Shown here piece by piece: positions 51,900-64,000 of a stretch of 64,000 nucleotides of DNA. The notes beneath the pieces are model-generated. The model was given only the letters and a program-made list of their open reading frames with translations. It had not been told where the DNA came from and made no database searches. A program made the translations under genes and the position numbers. The stretch comes from Platerodrilus igneus (lineage: Eukaryota > Arthropoda > Insecta > Coleoptera > Lycidae): contig JARFIW010000115.1 in the NCBI GenBank assembly GCA_036346225.1, forward strand, positions 2,010,501 to 2,074,500, given 5' to 3'. Each line of letters begins with the position of its first letter. The stretch's first letter is position 1.

Positions 51900-54800
51900 G
51901 GCACTTTATGCTACAAACAAATCTCCGTCAGTGACACTTTATGGGGGCATAACGGGAAGAAACTCCTGTTTTACGCAGTGGCGTTATATAAATTCAAAGT
52001 TTTAGGTGTCAATTGTCAATAATGACCAGTCTATTAAGGAATAGTTTAACGGGAACCTTGTGGGTAACCTCTCATTATCAAACGGTTAGCTATTGTTTAT
52101 GGGGGTATACTGAAAAAAACCCGGTAATTTCTTTTTACGCGACGCATCGTTGTAGAACCCAAATTAATAGTTCCAACGTGCGTTATGCAGTACAGACAAA
52201 TTTTAGTCAGCGGTACTTTATTGGTGGGGGGAATACTTTAACGGAAAGAAGTTCGTTTTACGCAGCAACGAAATAATACCAAATCGGTAATTATGGGGGC
52301 ATATTTTTAACGAGAAAGCTTCTATGTGCAACGACTTATTATAAAAAGTTGATAGTTCTAAAGCGTTTTATGCAGTGCACACAAATTTTCGTCAGCACCA
52401 CTTTATGGGGGCATACTTTAACGAGAAGTTTGTTTTGCGCCACGACGTATTACAAAATTTTATTTTTGGAGCAAGTTTTCTATAACGGCCACCTATAGGA
52501 GAACGGTTGGGAAAAGGGGGCGGCTTGTTACTGTAAAACGCAACAAAACCATAGCGGCACTTATGGGGGCTTTTTTAATGAGAAAAGTAGCTATTTTGTG
52601 CAACGACTTATTATGAAAAGCAGATAAATTTCCGTCAGCATCACTTTATAGGGGCATACTTTAAGGAGAAGTGCAAACAAATTTTCATCAGCACCACCCT
52701 ACGAAAGCATACTTTAACGGAAAGAAGAAGTTCCTGTTTTAAACAGCAACGCTGTAAAATCATGCGATTCTTATGGGGGCATATTTTAAACGAGAAAAGT
52801 GACTTTATTGTGCAACGACTTACTATGAAAAGTCGGCAATTCCAAAGCGCTTTATGCAGTGCACACAAATTATCGTCAGCACCACCCTATGAAACTATAT
52901 TTTAATGGGAAGAAGAAGTTCCCGTTTTAAGCAGCAACGTAATAAAACCGTATCGGTCATTATGGGGCATATTTTAACGAAAAAGCTTTTTTATGCAACG
53001 ACTTATTATAAAAAGCCGGTAGCTCCAAAGCGCTTTATTTAGTGCAGCACAACTTTTCGTCAGCACTACCCTATGAAAGCATACTTTAACGAGAAGAAGA
53101 AGTTCCTGTTTTACGCAGCAACATAATAATACCAAATCGGTCATTATGGGGGCATATTTTTAACGAAAAAGCTTCTCTGTGCAACGACTTATTATAAAAA
53201 GTTGGTAGTTCCAAAACGCTTTATGCAGTGCAGACAAATTTTCGTCAGCACCACTTTATGGGGGCATACTTTAAGGAGAAGTGCAGACAAATTTTCATCA
53301 GCACCACCCTATGAAAGCATACTTTAACGAGAAGAAGAAGAAGAAGTTCCTGTTTTACGCAGCACCATAATAATACCAAATCGGTCATTATGGGGGCATA
53401 TTTTTAACGAAAAAGCTTCTCTGTGCAAAGATTTATTATAAAAAGTTGGTAGTTCCAAAGCGTTTTACGCAGTGCAGACAAATTTTCGTCAGCACCACTT
53501 TATGGGGGCATGCTTCAACGGGAAGAAGAAGTTCCTGTTTTAAACAGCAACACAGTTAAATCATAGCGATCCTTATAGGGACATATTTTTAACGAAAAAG
53601 CTTTTTTGTGCAACGACTTATTATAAAAAGCTCGTAGTTCCAAAGCGCTTTATGCAGTGCAGACAAATTTCCGTTAGCACCACTTTATGGGGGCATACTT
53701 TAAGGAGAAGTGCAGACAAATTTTCATCAGCACCACCCTACAAAAGCATACTTTAACGGGAAGAAGTTCCTGTTTTAAACAGCAACGCAGTAAAACCATG
53801 CGATTCCTATGGGGGCATATTTTTGACGAGAAAAGTAACTTTATTGTGCAACGACTTATTATGAAAAGTCGGCAATTACAAAGCGCTTTATGTAGTGGAG
53901 ACAAATTTTTGTCAGCACCACTTTATGGGGGCATACTTTTTTACGAGAAGGAGTTCGTTTTGCGCCACGATGTATTATAAAATTTTATTTTTGGGGCAAG
54001 TTCTCTATAACGGCCATCTATAGGAGAACGGTTGGAAAAAGGGGGCGACTTGTTACTGTAAAACGCAACAAAACCATAGCGGCACTTATGGGGGCTTTGT
54101 TAATGAGAAAAGTAGCTTTTTTGCGTAACGACTTATTATGAAAAGTCGTCAGTTTCAAAGCGCTTTATGCCGTGCAGAGAAATTTTCGTCAGCACCATCT
54201 TTTGATAGCATACTTTAACGGGAAGGAGTCCCTGTTTTACGTAGCAACGTAATAAAACCATATCGGTCATTATGGGAGCACATTTTTAACGAAAAAGCTT
54301 TTTATGTAACGACTTATAAAAAGCTTGGTAGTTCCAAAGTGCTTTATGCGATGTAGACCAATTTTCGTCAACACCACCCTTTATGGGGCATGCTTTAACG
54401 GGAAGAAGAAGTTCCTGTTTTAAACAGCAACACAGTTAAAACCATAGCGATTATTATGGGGACATATTTCTAACGAAAAAGCTTTTTGTGCAACGACTTA
54501 TTATAAAAGCTCGTAGTTCCAAAGCGCTTTATGAAGTGCAGACAAATTTCGTTAGCACCACTTTATGGGGGCATACTTTAAGGAGAAGTGCAGACAAATT
54601 TTCATCAGCACCACCCTACAAAAGCATACTTTAACGGGAAGAAGTTCCTGTTTTAAACAGTAACGCAGTAAAACCATGCGATTCCTATGGGGGCATATTT
54701 TTGACGAGAAAAGTAACTTTATTGTGCAACGACTTATTATGAAAAGTCGGCAATTACAAAGCGCTTTATGTAGTGGAGACAAATTTTTGTCAGCACCACT

Positions 54801-57480
54801 TTATGGGGGCATGCTTTTTTACGAGAAGGAGTTCGTTTTGCGCCACGATGTATTACAAAATTTTATTTTTGGGGCAAGTTCTCTATAACGGCCATCTATA
54901 GGAGAACGGTTGGAAAAAGGGGGCGACTTGTTACTGTAAAACGCAACAAAACCATAGCGGCACTTATGGGGGCTTTGTTAATGAGAAAAGTAGCTTTTTT
55001 GCGTAACGACTTATTATGAAAAGTCGTCAGTTTCAAAGCGCTTTATGCCGTGCAGAGAAATTTTCGTCAGCACCATCTTTTGATAGCATACTTTAACGGG
55101 AAGGAGTCCCTGTTTTACGTAGCAACGTAATAAAACCATATCGGTCATTATGGGAGCACATTTTTAACGAAAAAGCTTTTTTATGTAACGACTTATAAAA
55201 AGCTGGTAGTTCCAAAGTGCTTTATGCGATGTAGACCAATTTTCGTCAACACCACCCTACGAAAGCATACTTTAACGGGAAGAAGAAGTTCCTGTTTTAA
55301 ACAGCAACGCAGTAAAACCATGCGATTATTATGGGGGCATATTTCTAACGAAAAAGCTTTTTTGTGCAACGACTTATTATAGAAAGCTAGTAGTTCCAAA
55401 GCGCTTTATGAAGTGCAGACAAATTTTCGTCAGCACTGCCCTATCAGAGCCTACTTTAACCGGAACAAGAAGTTCCTGTTTTATGCAGCAACGTAATAAA
55501 ACCATATCGTTCATTATGGGGGCATATTTTTAACGAAAAAGCTTTTTTGTGCAACGACTTATTATAATAAGCTGGTAGCTCCAAAGCGCTTTATTTAGTG
55601 CAGCACAACTTTTCGTTAGCACTACTCTATGATAGCATACTTTAACAGGAAGAAAAAGTTCGTTTTACGCAGCAACGTAATAATACCAAATCGGTAATTA
55701 TGGGGGCATATTTTTAACGAGAAAGCTTCTATGTGCAACGACTTATTATAAAAAGTTGGTAGTTCTAAAGCGCTTTATGCAATGCAGACAAATTTTGGTC
55801 AGTACCACTTTATGGGGGCATATTTTAACGAGAAGTTTGTTTTGCGCCACGACGTATTACAAAATTTTATTTTTGGAGCAAGTTCTCTATATCGGTCATC
55901 TATAGAAGAACGGTAGGGAAAAGGGAATTCTGCACTTTTAGGTGACTTGTGACTATAAACCGCAATAAAACCATAGCGGTCTCCTTGGGGATAGATTTTT
56001 AACAAAACAGCTTTTTTGTGCAACAACTTGTAAAAAGCTGGTAGTTCCAAAGCGCTTTAAGCAGTGCAGACAAATTTTCGTCAGCACCACCTTATGAGAC
56101 CATACTTTAACGGGAAGAAGTTCCTGTTTTGCGCAGCAACGTAATAATACCATATCGGTCATTATGGGGGCATATTTTTAACGAGAAAGCTTTTTTGTGC
56201 AACGATTTATAAAAAGCTGTAGTTCCAAAGCACTTTATGCAGTGCAGACAAATTTTCGTCAGCACCGCCCCATGAAACCATACTTCAACGGGAAAAAGAA
56301 GTTCCTTTTTTAAACAGCAACGCAGTCAAACCATAACGATTCTTATGGAGGCATATTCTTGACGGGAAAAGTAGCTTTTTTGTGCAGCAACATATTATGA
56401 AAAGTCGGCAGTTCCAAAGCGCTTTGTGCAGTGCTGACAAATTTTCGTTAGCACCACTTTATGGGGACATACTTTAACGGGAAGAAGTCTCCTCTTTGAC
56501 GCAGCAATGTATTATATAATCTAAAGTTTTCAGGTACAACTTCGCAATAACAGCAGCCTACAATGGAATATACAAATTCTACATTCTTTGGGCAACGACT
56601 TGTTATTATAAATCTCTTAAAACCGTAGCGGTTGTTTATGGGGGTCAGATTTTAACAGGAAAAGAATACCTTTTTAAGCGACAAATTGTTATAAAACCCA
56701 ATACAAAGAAACTAGTAGCCGCAAAGCGTTTTAAGACCAGACAAATTTTCTTCAGTGTTACTCTATGGGGGCATGCTTTAACGGGAAAAAGTTCCAGTTT
56801 TACGCAGCGATGTATTACATAATCCACAGATTTAGGCACAAATTCGTAATAACAGCAGCCTATGAGGGAACAGTTTACCGGAAAAAAGAATTCTGCAGTT
56901 TTTGGGCAACGGCTTGTTATTATAAAACTGTTTAAAATCGTTAACTGTTGTTTATGGGGGCATATTTTAACAGGAAAAAAGGCGGTAGCTTTTTATACGA
57001 AGAACTGTTATAAAGCCTGATAAAAAGCGTTTCGTTTTAGACAGTAATTCTCTACAACGGCTGTTTATGAGAGAACAAGTTTATTTGGGAATAGGAAATT
57101 CTGCACTTTCTGAGCGACTTGTTATAAAATGCCATAAAACCATAGCAGTCGTTATGGAGGCACATTTTTAACGAGAAAAGTAGCTTTCTGTGCAACGACT
57201 TATTATAAAAGACTGATATTTCGAAAGTCCTTTATGCAGTGCAGACAAATTTTTGTCAGCATCACTCTATGGGGAAAAAGTTCCCGTTTTATGCAGCTAT
57301 GTATTATATAATCCAAACTTTCAGGCACTCACTCTCAATAACAGCAGCCTATAAGGGAACAGTTTAACGGAATTCTGCACTTTTTGAGCAACAGTTTATT
57401 ATAAACTATAAAACCGTTAACAGTAGATTAGGGGGGCATACTTTAATAGGAATAGACGCCGGTCCCTTTTTATGCGGCTC
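51900..57480. repeat. ~180-bp satellite (TTATGGGGGCATACTTTAAC type)
   Basis: The word CAGCACCACTTTATGGGGGC or CAGCACCACCCTATGAAAGC recurs near 52691, 52876, 53061 and 53239, spaced about 180-185 bp. An optional extra segment of about 60 bp (TTTAAGGAGAAGTGCAGACA) makes some units about 240 bp. Other unit words are TTCCTGTTTTACGCAGCAAC, GTGCAACGACTTATTATAAA and AGTTCCAAAGCGCTTTATGC. Divergence increases towards both ends (51900-52300 and 56400-57480). No gene was seen. Confidence 0.92.
53660..55420. repeat. Two ~878-bp higher-order units of the 180-bp satellite
   Basis: The segment from about 53660 recurs from about 54538 with very few changes over nearly the whole length. Examples are the start at 53674 against 54552 and GTTCTCTATAACGGCCATCT near 54000 against 54878. 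Differences are small indels and single bases. This marks a recent local amplification. Confidence 0.88.
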
Positions 57481-60400
57481 TTGATTTTCAGCACCAATGG
57501 CAATATTAATCGTACCCTTTGGTAATGAAATTATAGTATATCCTTAAAACTTAGCTGCTCAATAAATTTCGTTTCTACATTCTATTAGTTACCTGAAATT
57601 ACTTTAATAAACTTGATTTTCAGTATCAATGGCAATGCTTATTGTACCCTTGGGTAATAAAATTATAGTTAACCCTAAACTTGTCGAAAGTATAGCATTA
57701 AAACTTCGCTGCTGAATAAATTTCATTCCTAGTTTCTGTAAGTTACCTGAAACAATGACAATAAACTTGGTTTTTACCACCAATGGCAGTATATTCCGTA
57801 CGTTTTGATAGCAAAAATATACTAAACCGCAAACTTGCCAAAAATATATCCTTCAAACTTCGCTGCTCAATAAATTTTGTTTCTAGTTTCTGTAAGTTGC
57901 CTGAAACAAAGTTAATGAACTTGGTTTTTAGCACCAATAGCAATATTTATCGTACCCTTTGGTAATGAAACTATAGTATATCCTTAAAACTTCCCTGTTG
58001 AAGAAATTTCGTTTCTACCTTCTATAAGTTGCCTGAAACTACTTTAATAAACTTGGTTTTCAGTATCAATGGCAATGCTTATTGTACCCTTGGGTAATAA
58101 ACCCTAAATTTGTCGAAGCTATATCGATAAAACTTCGCTGCTCAATAAATTTCGTTTCTAGTTTCAGCGAGTTACCTAAAACAATGTTAAAAACTTGGTT
58201 TCCAGCACCAATAGCAATATTTATAGTACGTTTTGGTAGTAACATTATCGCTAACCACAAACTTGTCAAAAGTATATTCCTAAAACTTCGCTGCTCAATA
58301 AATTTCGTTTTTAATTTCTGTAAGTTACCCGAAACAAAGTTAATAAACTTGGTTTTCAGCAGCAAGGGCAGTATTTATTGTATCTTTTGGAATTAAAATT
58401 ATAGCTCTCCGTAAATTTGTCGAAAGTATATCGTTAAAACTTCGCTGCTCAATAAATTTCATTTGTAGTTTCTGCAAGTTACATAAAACAATGACAATAA
58501 CTTGGTTTTTAGCACCAATGGCAATATCTATAGTACGTGTTAGTAGTAAAAATATACTAAACCACAAACTTGTCAAAAGTATATCCTTCAAACTTCGATG
58601 TTCAATAAATTTCGTTTCTGGTTTCTGTAAGTTGCTTGAAACAAAGTTAATGAACTTGGTTTTGCAGCACCAATCGCAATATTTACTGGACCTTGTTATA
58701 ATAAAATTATAGTTAACTGTAAACTTGTCCAAATGGCAATATTTATCGTACCTTTTGGTATTAAAATTATAGCTATCAGCAAACTTGTCGTAAGTATATC
58801 GTTAAAACTTCGCTGTTCAATAAATTTCATTCGTAGTTTCTGTAAGTTACCTGAAACAATGACAATAAACTTGGCTTTTAGCACCAATATATACTAAACA
58901 GCAAACTTGCCAAAAATACAGCCTGCAAACTTCGCTGCTCAATAAATTTCGTTTCTATCTTCAATAAGTTGCTCAAAACTACTTTAATAAACTTAGTTTT
59001 CAGTATCAAAGGCAATACTTCTTGTACCCTTGGGTAATAAAATTACAGTTAACCATTAACTTGTCGAAAGTATATCGATAAAACTTAGCTGCTCAATTAA
59101 TTTCATTTCCAGTTTCTGCGAGTTACCTAAAACAATGTTAAAAACTTGATTTTCAGCGCCAATGGCAATATTTATCGTACGTTTTGGTAGTAAAATTATA
59201 GCTAACCGGAAACTTGTCGAAAGTATATTCCTAAAACTTCGCTGCTCAATAAATTTCGTTTCTAGTTTCTGTAAGCTACCCAAAACAATGTTAACGCACT
59301 TGGTTTTCAGCACCAATGTCAATATTTACTGTATCTTTTTGTAATAAAATTATAGTTAACCGTAAACTTGTCCAAAGTACCTTTTGGTATTAAAATTATA
59401 GCAAACCATAAACTTGTCGCAAGTATATCGTCAAAACTTCGCTGCTCAATAAATTTCATTCGTAGTTTCTGTAAGTTACCTGAAACAATGACAATAAACT
59501 TGGTTTTTAGCACCAATGGCAAAATCTAGCGTATGTTTTGGTTGTAAAAATATACTAAACCACAAACTTGTCGAAAGTATACCCTTCAAACTTTGCTACT
59601 CAATAAATTTCGTTTTTAGTTTCTGTAAGATACCAGAAACAATGTTAATAAACTTGGTTTTCAGCACCAAGGGCAATATTTATTGTATCTTTTGGTATTA
59701 AAATTATAGCTATCCGTAAACTTGTCAAAAGTATATCGCTAAAACTTCGCTGTTCAATAAATTTCATTCATAGTTTCTATAAGTTACCTGAAACAATGAC
59801 AAAAACTTGGTTTTTAGCATCAATGCCAATATCTATCGTACGTTTTGGTAGTAAAAATATACTAAGCTATAAACTTGTCGAAAGTATATCCTTCAAACTT
59901 CGCTGCTCAATAAATTTCGTTTTTGGTTTCTGTAAGTTGCCTGAAACAAAGTTAATAAACTTGGCTTTCAGCACCAATGGCAATATTTATCGTACAATTT
60001 GGAAATAAAATTATAGCTAACCATAAACTTGTCGAAAGTATATCCTTAAAACTTCGCTGCTCAATAAATTTCATTTCTACCTTCTATAAGTTGCCTGAAA
60101 CTACTTTAATAAACTTGATCTTCAGTATCAATGGAAATACTTATTGTACCCTAAGGAAATAAAATTATAGTTACCCATCAACTTGTCAAAAGTATATCGA
60201 TAAAACTTCGCTGCTCAATAAATTTCGTTTCTAGTTCCTGCGAGTTACCTAAAACAATGTTAAAAAAACTTGGTTTTCAGCACCAATAGCAATATTTATT
60301 CCACCTTTTGATGATAAAATTATAGGTAACCGTAAACTTGTCGAAAGCATATCGATAAAACTTTGCTGCTCAATAAATTTCGTTTCTAATTTCTGTAAGT

Positions 60401-62960
60401 TACCCAAAACAAAGTTAATAAACTTGGTTTTCAAAACCAAAAACAATATTTATTTCGCCTTTTGATAATAAAATTATAGCTAACCATAAACTTGTTGAAA
60501 GTATATCGAAAAAACCTTCGCTGCTTGTTAAAAACTTGGTTATTAGCATCAATGGCAATATTTATCGTTCGTTTTGGTAGTAAAATTATAGCTAACCCGA
60601 AACTTTTCGAAAGTATATTCCTAATACTTCGCTGCTCAATAAATTTCGTTTCTAGTTTCTGCGAGTTACCTAAAACAATGTTAAAAACTTGGTTATTGGC
60701 ACCAATGGCAATATTTATAGTACGTTTTGGTAGTAAAATTATAGCTAACCGGAAACTTGTTGAAAGTACATCAAAAAACTTCGCTGCTCAATAAATTTCG
60801 TTTCTAGTTTCTGCGAGTTACCTAAAACAATGTTAAAAACTTGATTTTCAGCACCAATGGCAATATTTATCGCACCTTTTAGTGATAAAATTATACAACC
60901 ATAAACTTGTCGAAAGTATATCGTTAAAACTTCACTGCTCAATAAATTTCATTCGTAGTTTCTGTAAGATACCTGAAACAATGACAATAAACTTGGTTTT
61001 TAGCACCAATGGCAAAATCTATCGTATGTTTTGGTAGTAAAAATATACTAAACTTGTCGAAAGTATACCCTTCAAACTTCGCTGCTCAATAAATTTCGTT
61101 TCTAGTTTCTGTAAGTTACCTGAAACAATGTTAACAAACTTGGTTTTCGCACCAGTAGCTATGTTTACTGTACCTTTTGTAATAAAATTATAGTTAACTG
61201 TAAACTTGTTCAAAGTATTTCGCTGCTCAATAAATTTCGTTTCTAGTTTCTGCAAGTTACCTAAAACAATGTTAAATACAAGGTTTTTAAGACCAATGGC
61301 AATATTTATCATACATTTTGGTAGTAAAATTATCGCTAACCGGAAACTTGTTGAAAGTATATTCCTAAAATTTCGTTGCTCAACAAATTTCGTTTCTAGT
61401 TTTAAGTTACCTGAAACAATGTTAACAAACTTGGTTTTCAGCAACAATGGCAATGTTTACTGTACCTTTTGTAATAAAATTATAGTTAACCGTAAACTTG
61501 TTCAAAGTATTTCGTTGCTCAATAAATTTCGTTTCTAGTTTCTACGAGTTACCTAAAACAATGTTAAAAACTTGGTTTTCAGCACCAATAGCAATATTTA
61601 TCATACGTTTTGGTAGTAAAATTATCGCTAACCGAAAACTTGTTGAAAGTATATTTCTAAAATTTCGTTGCTCAATAAATTTCGTTTCTAGTTTCTGCGA
61701 GTTACCTAAAACAATGTTAAATACTTGGTTTTTAGGACCAATGGCAATATTTATCATACGTTTTGGTAGTAAAATTATCGCTAACCGGAAACTTGTTGAA
61801 AGTACATTCCTAAAATTTCGTTGCTCAGTAAATTTCGTTTCTAGTTTCTGCGAGTTACCTAAAACAATGTTAAAAACTTGGTTTTCAGCACCAATAGCAA
61901 TATTTATCATACGTTTTGGTAGTAAATTTACCGCTAACCGGAAACTTATTGAAAGTATATTCCTAAAATTTCGTTGCTTAATAAATTTCGTTTCTAGTTT
62001 ATAAGTTACCTGAAACAATGTTAACAAACTTGGTTTTCAGCAACAATGGCAATGTTTACTGTACCTTTTGTAATAAAATTATAGTTAACCGTAAACTTGT
62101 TCAAAATATTTCGTTGCTCAATAAATTTCGTTTCTAGTTTCTACGAGTTACCTAAAACAATGTTAAAAACTTGGTTTTCAGCACCAATAGCAATATTTAT
62201 CATACGTTTTGGTAGTAAAATTATCGCTAACCGAAAACTTGTTGAAAGTATATTCCTAAAATTTCGTTGCTCAATAAATTTCGTTTCTAGTTTCTGCGAG
62301 TTACCTAAAACAATGTTAAATACTTGGTTTTTAAGACCAATGGCAATATTTATCATACGTTTTGATAGTAAAATTATCGCTAACCGGAAACTTGTTGAAA
62401 GTATATTCCTAAAATTTCGTTGCTCAATAAATTTTGTTTCTAGTTTCTGCGAGTTACCTAAAACAATGTTAAAAACTTGGTTTTCAGCACCAATGGCAAT
62501 ATTTATCGCACTATTTGGTAATAAAATTATAGCTAATCGGAAACTTGTTGAAAGTATATTCCTAAAACTTTGCTGCTCAATAAATTTCGTTTCTAGTTTC
62601 TGTAAGCTACCTAAAACAATGTTAACGAACTTGGTTTGCAGCACAAATGTCGATATTTATCATACCTTGTGGTATTAAAATTATAGCTAACCTGAAACAA
62701 AGTTAATAAACTTGGTTTTGACCACCAGTGTCGGTATTTATCGCACGTTTGGTAGTAAAATTATAGATAAACGTAAACTTATCGTTAAACCCTCGCTTCC
62801 AGTTTCTGAGTTACCTAAAACGACGTTAAACATTTTGCCAACAGCACCAAGAGCAATAATTACCATACCTTCGTCAGTAGTAAAATTGCAGCTAACCGTA
62901 AACGTATCAAAAATATATCATTGGAACATTGTCCACAGTTCAGTGCCTGCACAATGAATT
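57480..62960. repeat. 153-bp satellite
   Basis: Unit words are CTGCTCAATAAATTTCGTTT, CTAGTTTCTGTAAGTTACCT, AAACTTGGTTTTCAGCACCA, ATGGCAATATTTATCGTACG and TTTTGGTAGTAAAATTATAG. TCAATAAATTT starts at 61672 and its homologue at 61825, and at 62271 and 62424, exactly 153 bp each. The right part (61200-62640) is the most uniform and shows a longer repeat of about 599 bp (61502 against 62101). Long open frames on both strands are repeats of a 51-codon unit. Confidence 0.93.
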
Positions 62961-64000
62961 TCGTTTTCTAAACGTACTCCATGCTCGCTGTAAAATATTT
63001 GCGGTGAATTTCGAATAGCTAATTAGGAGAGAAAAAGTGGACTGTATAAAATTTTAAGTGTTATTGAACAAACAACAAATAATTAATGTTTTTTCTAACA
63101 AAACAAAGCGTTTACTTTAAAGCACTCACCTGGATGAATTATGCAGCCATGATGATGAAAAAACTCTTCTCTTTTGGCGGGTGCAGCAAAGCACATTTAT
63201 AACGATAGCGGTGTTCTAAAAACAAGCGGTTCATGTAACAATAGCGATGCGGACCGTTCGAAAAACAAATCGATTCTCTACTGAGCTTCGTGGATTTTCC
63301 AGTTTGCACATGCAGACTAACGTTTTATCACTCGCAGCACTTGTTGGCGTGTGCTTCAGTAAACCAAGGAAATTCTACTCTAATAAATTTACATATACCG
63401 CGGCGAATTTAAATGATCAGCAAAGTCGATGTATTAATAAAATTGGCAGTAAGATTTACACTATAAACGAAACACTCGCTGTTTTCGTAGACAGGCGCTA
63501 TCAATTTTACGAGCCTATATAGTAAAATTAGGATTTGCGATACGTGTTAAAAGTATATTTACAAGTACTTACTCATTTCAACGGCCCCATACGAATAACG
63601 ACAGCTAACAGTTAGAATTTCTTACCTCTTTCAAATCGTTCCTCAAATTTCTGGAAATTAACCTGAGCGAATGTCTGGCGTTTGTAGTAAAATTAAGGTT
63701 GTCGGTGCACAATTATCATAGTTACAGCAGGTTTGGCGTTTGATTTTAGCTCTACAAACTTTGTTATTGCGGCAAAGGTATTAAAATACAAGCGGCTTAT
63801 CAAACGTATATATTGCCTATTTTTAAACAAACTAGATGATACAGAACAGTTTTCGGTGCATAACATAAAACGATGCACGTACTGTAAAAAACTGTTACGA
63901 TCATCCGAATACGATGATTATCATCTACAGATTGTACTATAATTTTACGCATATAAAAACAGAACACCAGATCTGTAAAAACAGCTACAACGGAATCGTA
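62960..64000. other. Unclassified sequence right of the 153-bp satellite
   Basis: Mostly unique-looking AT-rich sequence. Two plus-strand frames are worth noting: 63247-63522 (91 codons, MRTVRKTNRFSTELRGFSSL) and 63733-63942 (69 codons, ending with CTYCKKLLRSSEYDDYH). Neither matches a family I know. They could be exon pieces of a neighbouring gene or chance frames. Confidence 0.35.

Noticed and set aside
57743..60942. A gene family of 60-130-codon frames on both strands
   Set aside because: Every frame is the 153-bp satellite read in one of its phases; there are no splice sites or non-repeat coding sequence.

Overview
The window is a stretch of animal nuclear DNA, almost certainly from an insect. 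It is AT-rich, carries one spliced single-copy gene on the minus strand, has several LINE and LTR retrotransposon types common in arthropods, and contains a minisatellite built on TTAGG-like words. The order is not provable from the sequence. There are no bacterial operons, rRNA, tRNA or CRISPR features.

The one host gene is a WDR75 (yeast Utp17/Nan1) orthologue, a t-UTP/SSU-processome WD-repeat protein. Six exons on the minus strand join with matching splice phases: 50581-50502, 50445-49915, 27007-26488, 25581-25397, 9309-9158 and 9104-8739. Together they give about 611 codons; the C-terminal quarter lies beyond the left edge or was not seen. Two introns are tiny (56 and 53 bp). Two are huge (about 22.9 and 16.1 kb) and hold nearly all the mobile DNA in the window.

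Layout from left to right: 1-8670, minisatellites with higher-order structure; 8739-9309, exons 6 and 5; 9340-9900, a degenerate repeat; 9930-23330, a TTAGGTCAAGACAG-type minisatellite split by an R1-clade LINE (11529-21961), which is itself split by an antisense jockey/CR1-type LINE (16517-20861); 23340-26370, an approximately 110-bp satellite on both sides of exon 4; 26488-27007, exon 3; 26859-32487, a 2.8-kb tandem duplication that copied the 5' part of exon 3 and an LTR palindrome; 33560-48600, a TG-rich array interrupted by a solo LTR, which is interrupted by a BEL/Pao element (36427-47263) that carries a CR1-type LINE and another solo LTR; 48580-49230, a Ty3/gypsy pol remnant; 49915-50581, exons 2 and 1; 51370-51740, a GC-rich probable retroelement fragment; 51900-57480, an approximately 180-bp satellite; 57480-62960, a 153-bp satellite; then 1 kb of unclassified sequence.

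Most retroelement copies carry stops or frameshifts and look dead. The most unusual object is a 1,224-bp near-perfect palindrome (27084-28307): two 601-bp LTR-like arms, head to head around a 22-bp core that resembles a tRNA-Lys primer-binding site, flanked by a 4-bp duplication (CACT). It looks like a self-primed reverse-transcription by-product that integrated as a unit and was then tandemly duplicated. The overall picture is an essential ribosome-biogenesis gene embedded in heterochromatin-like repeats.
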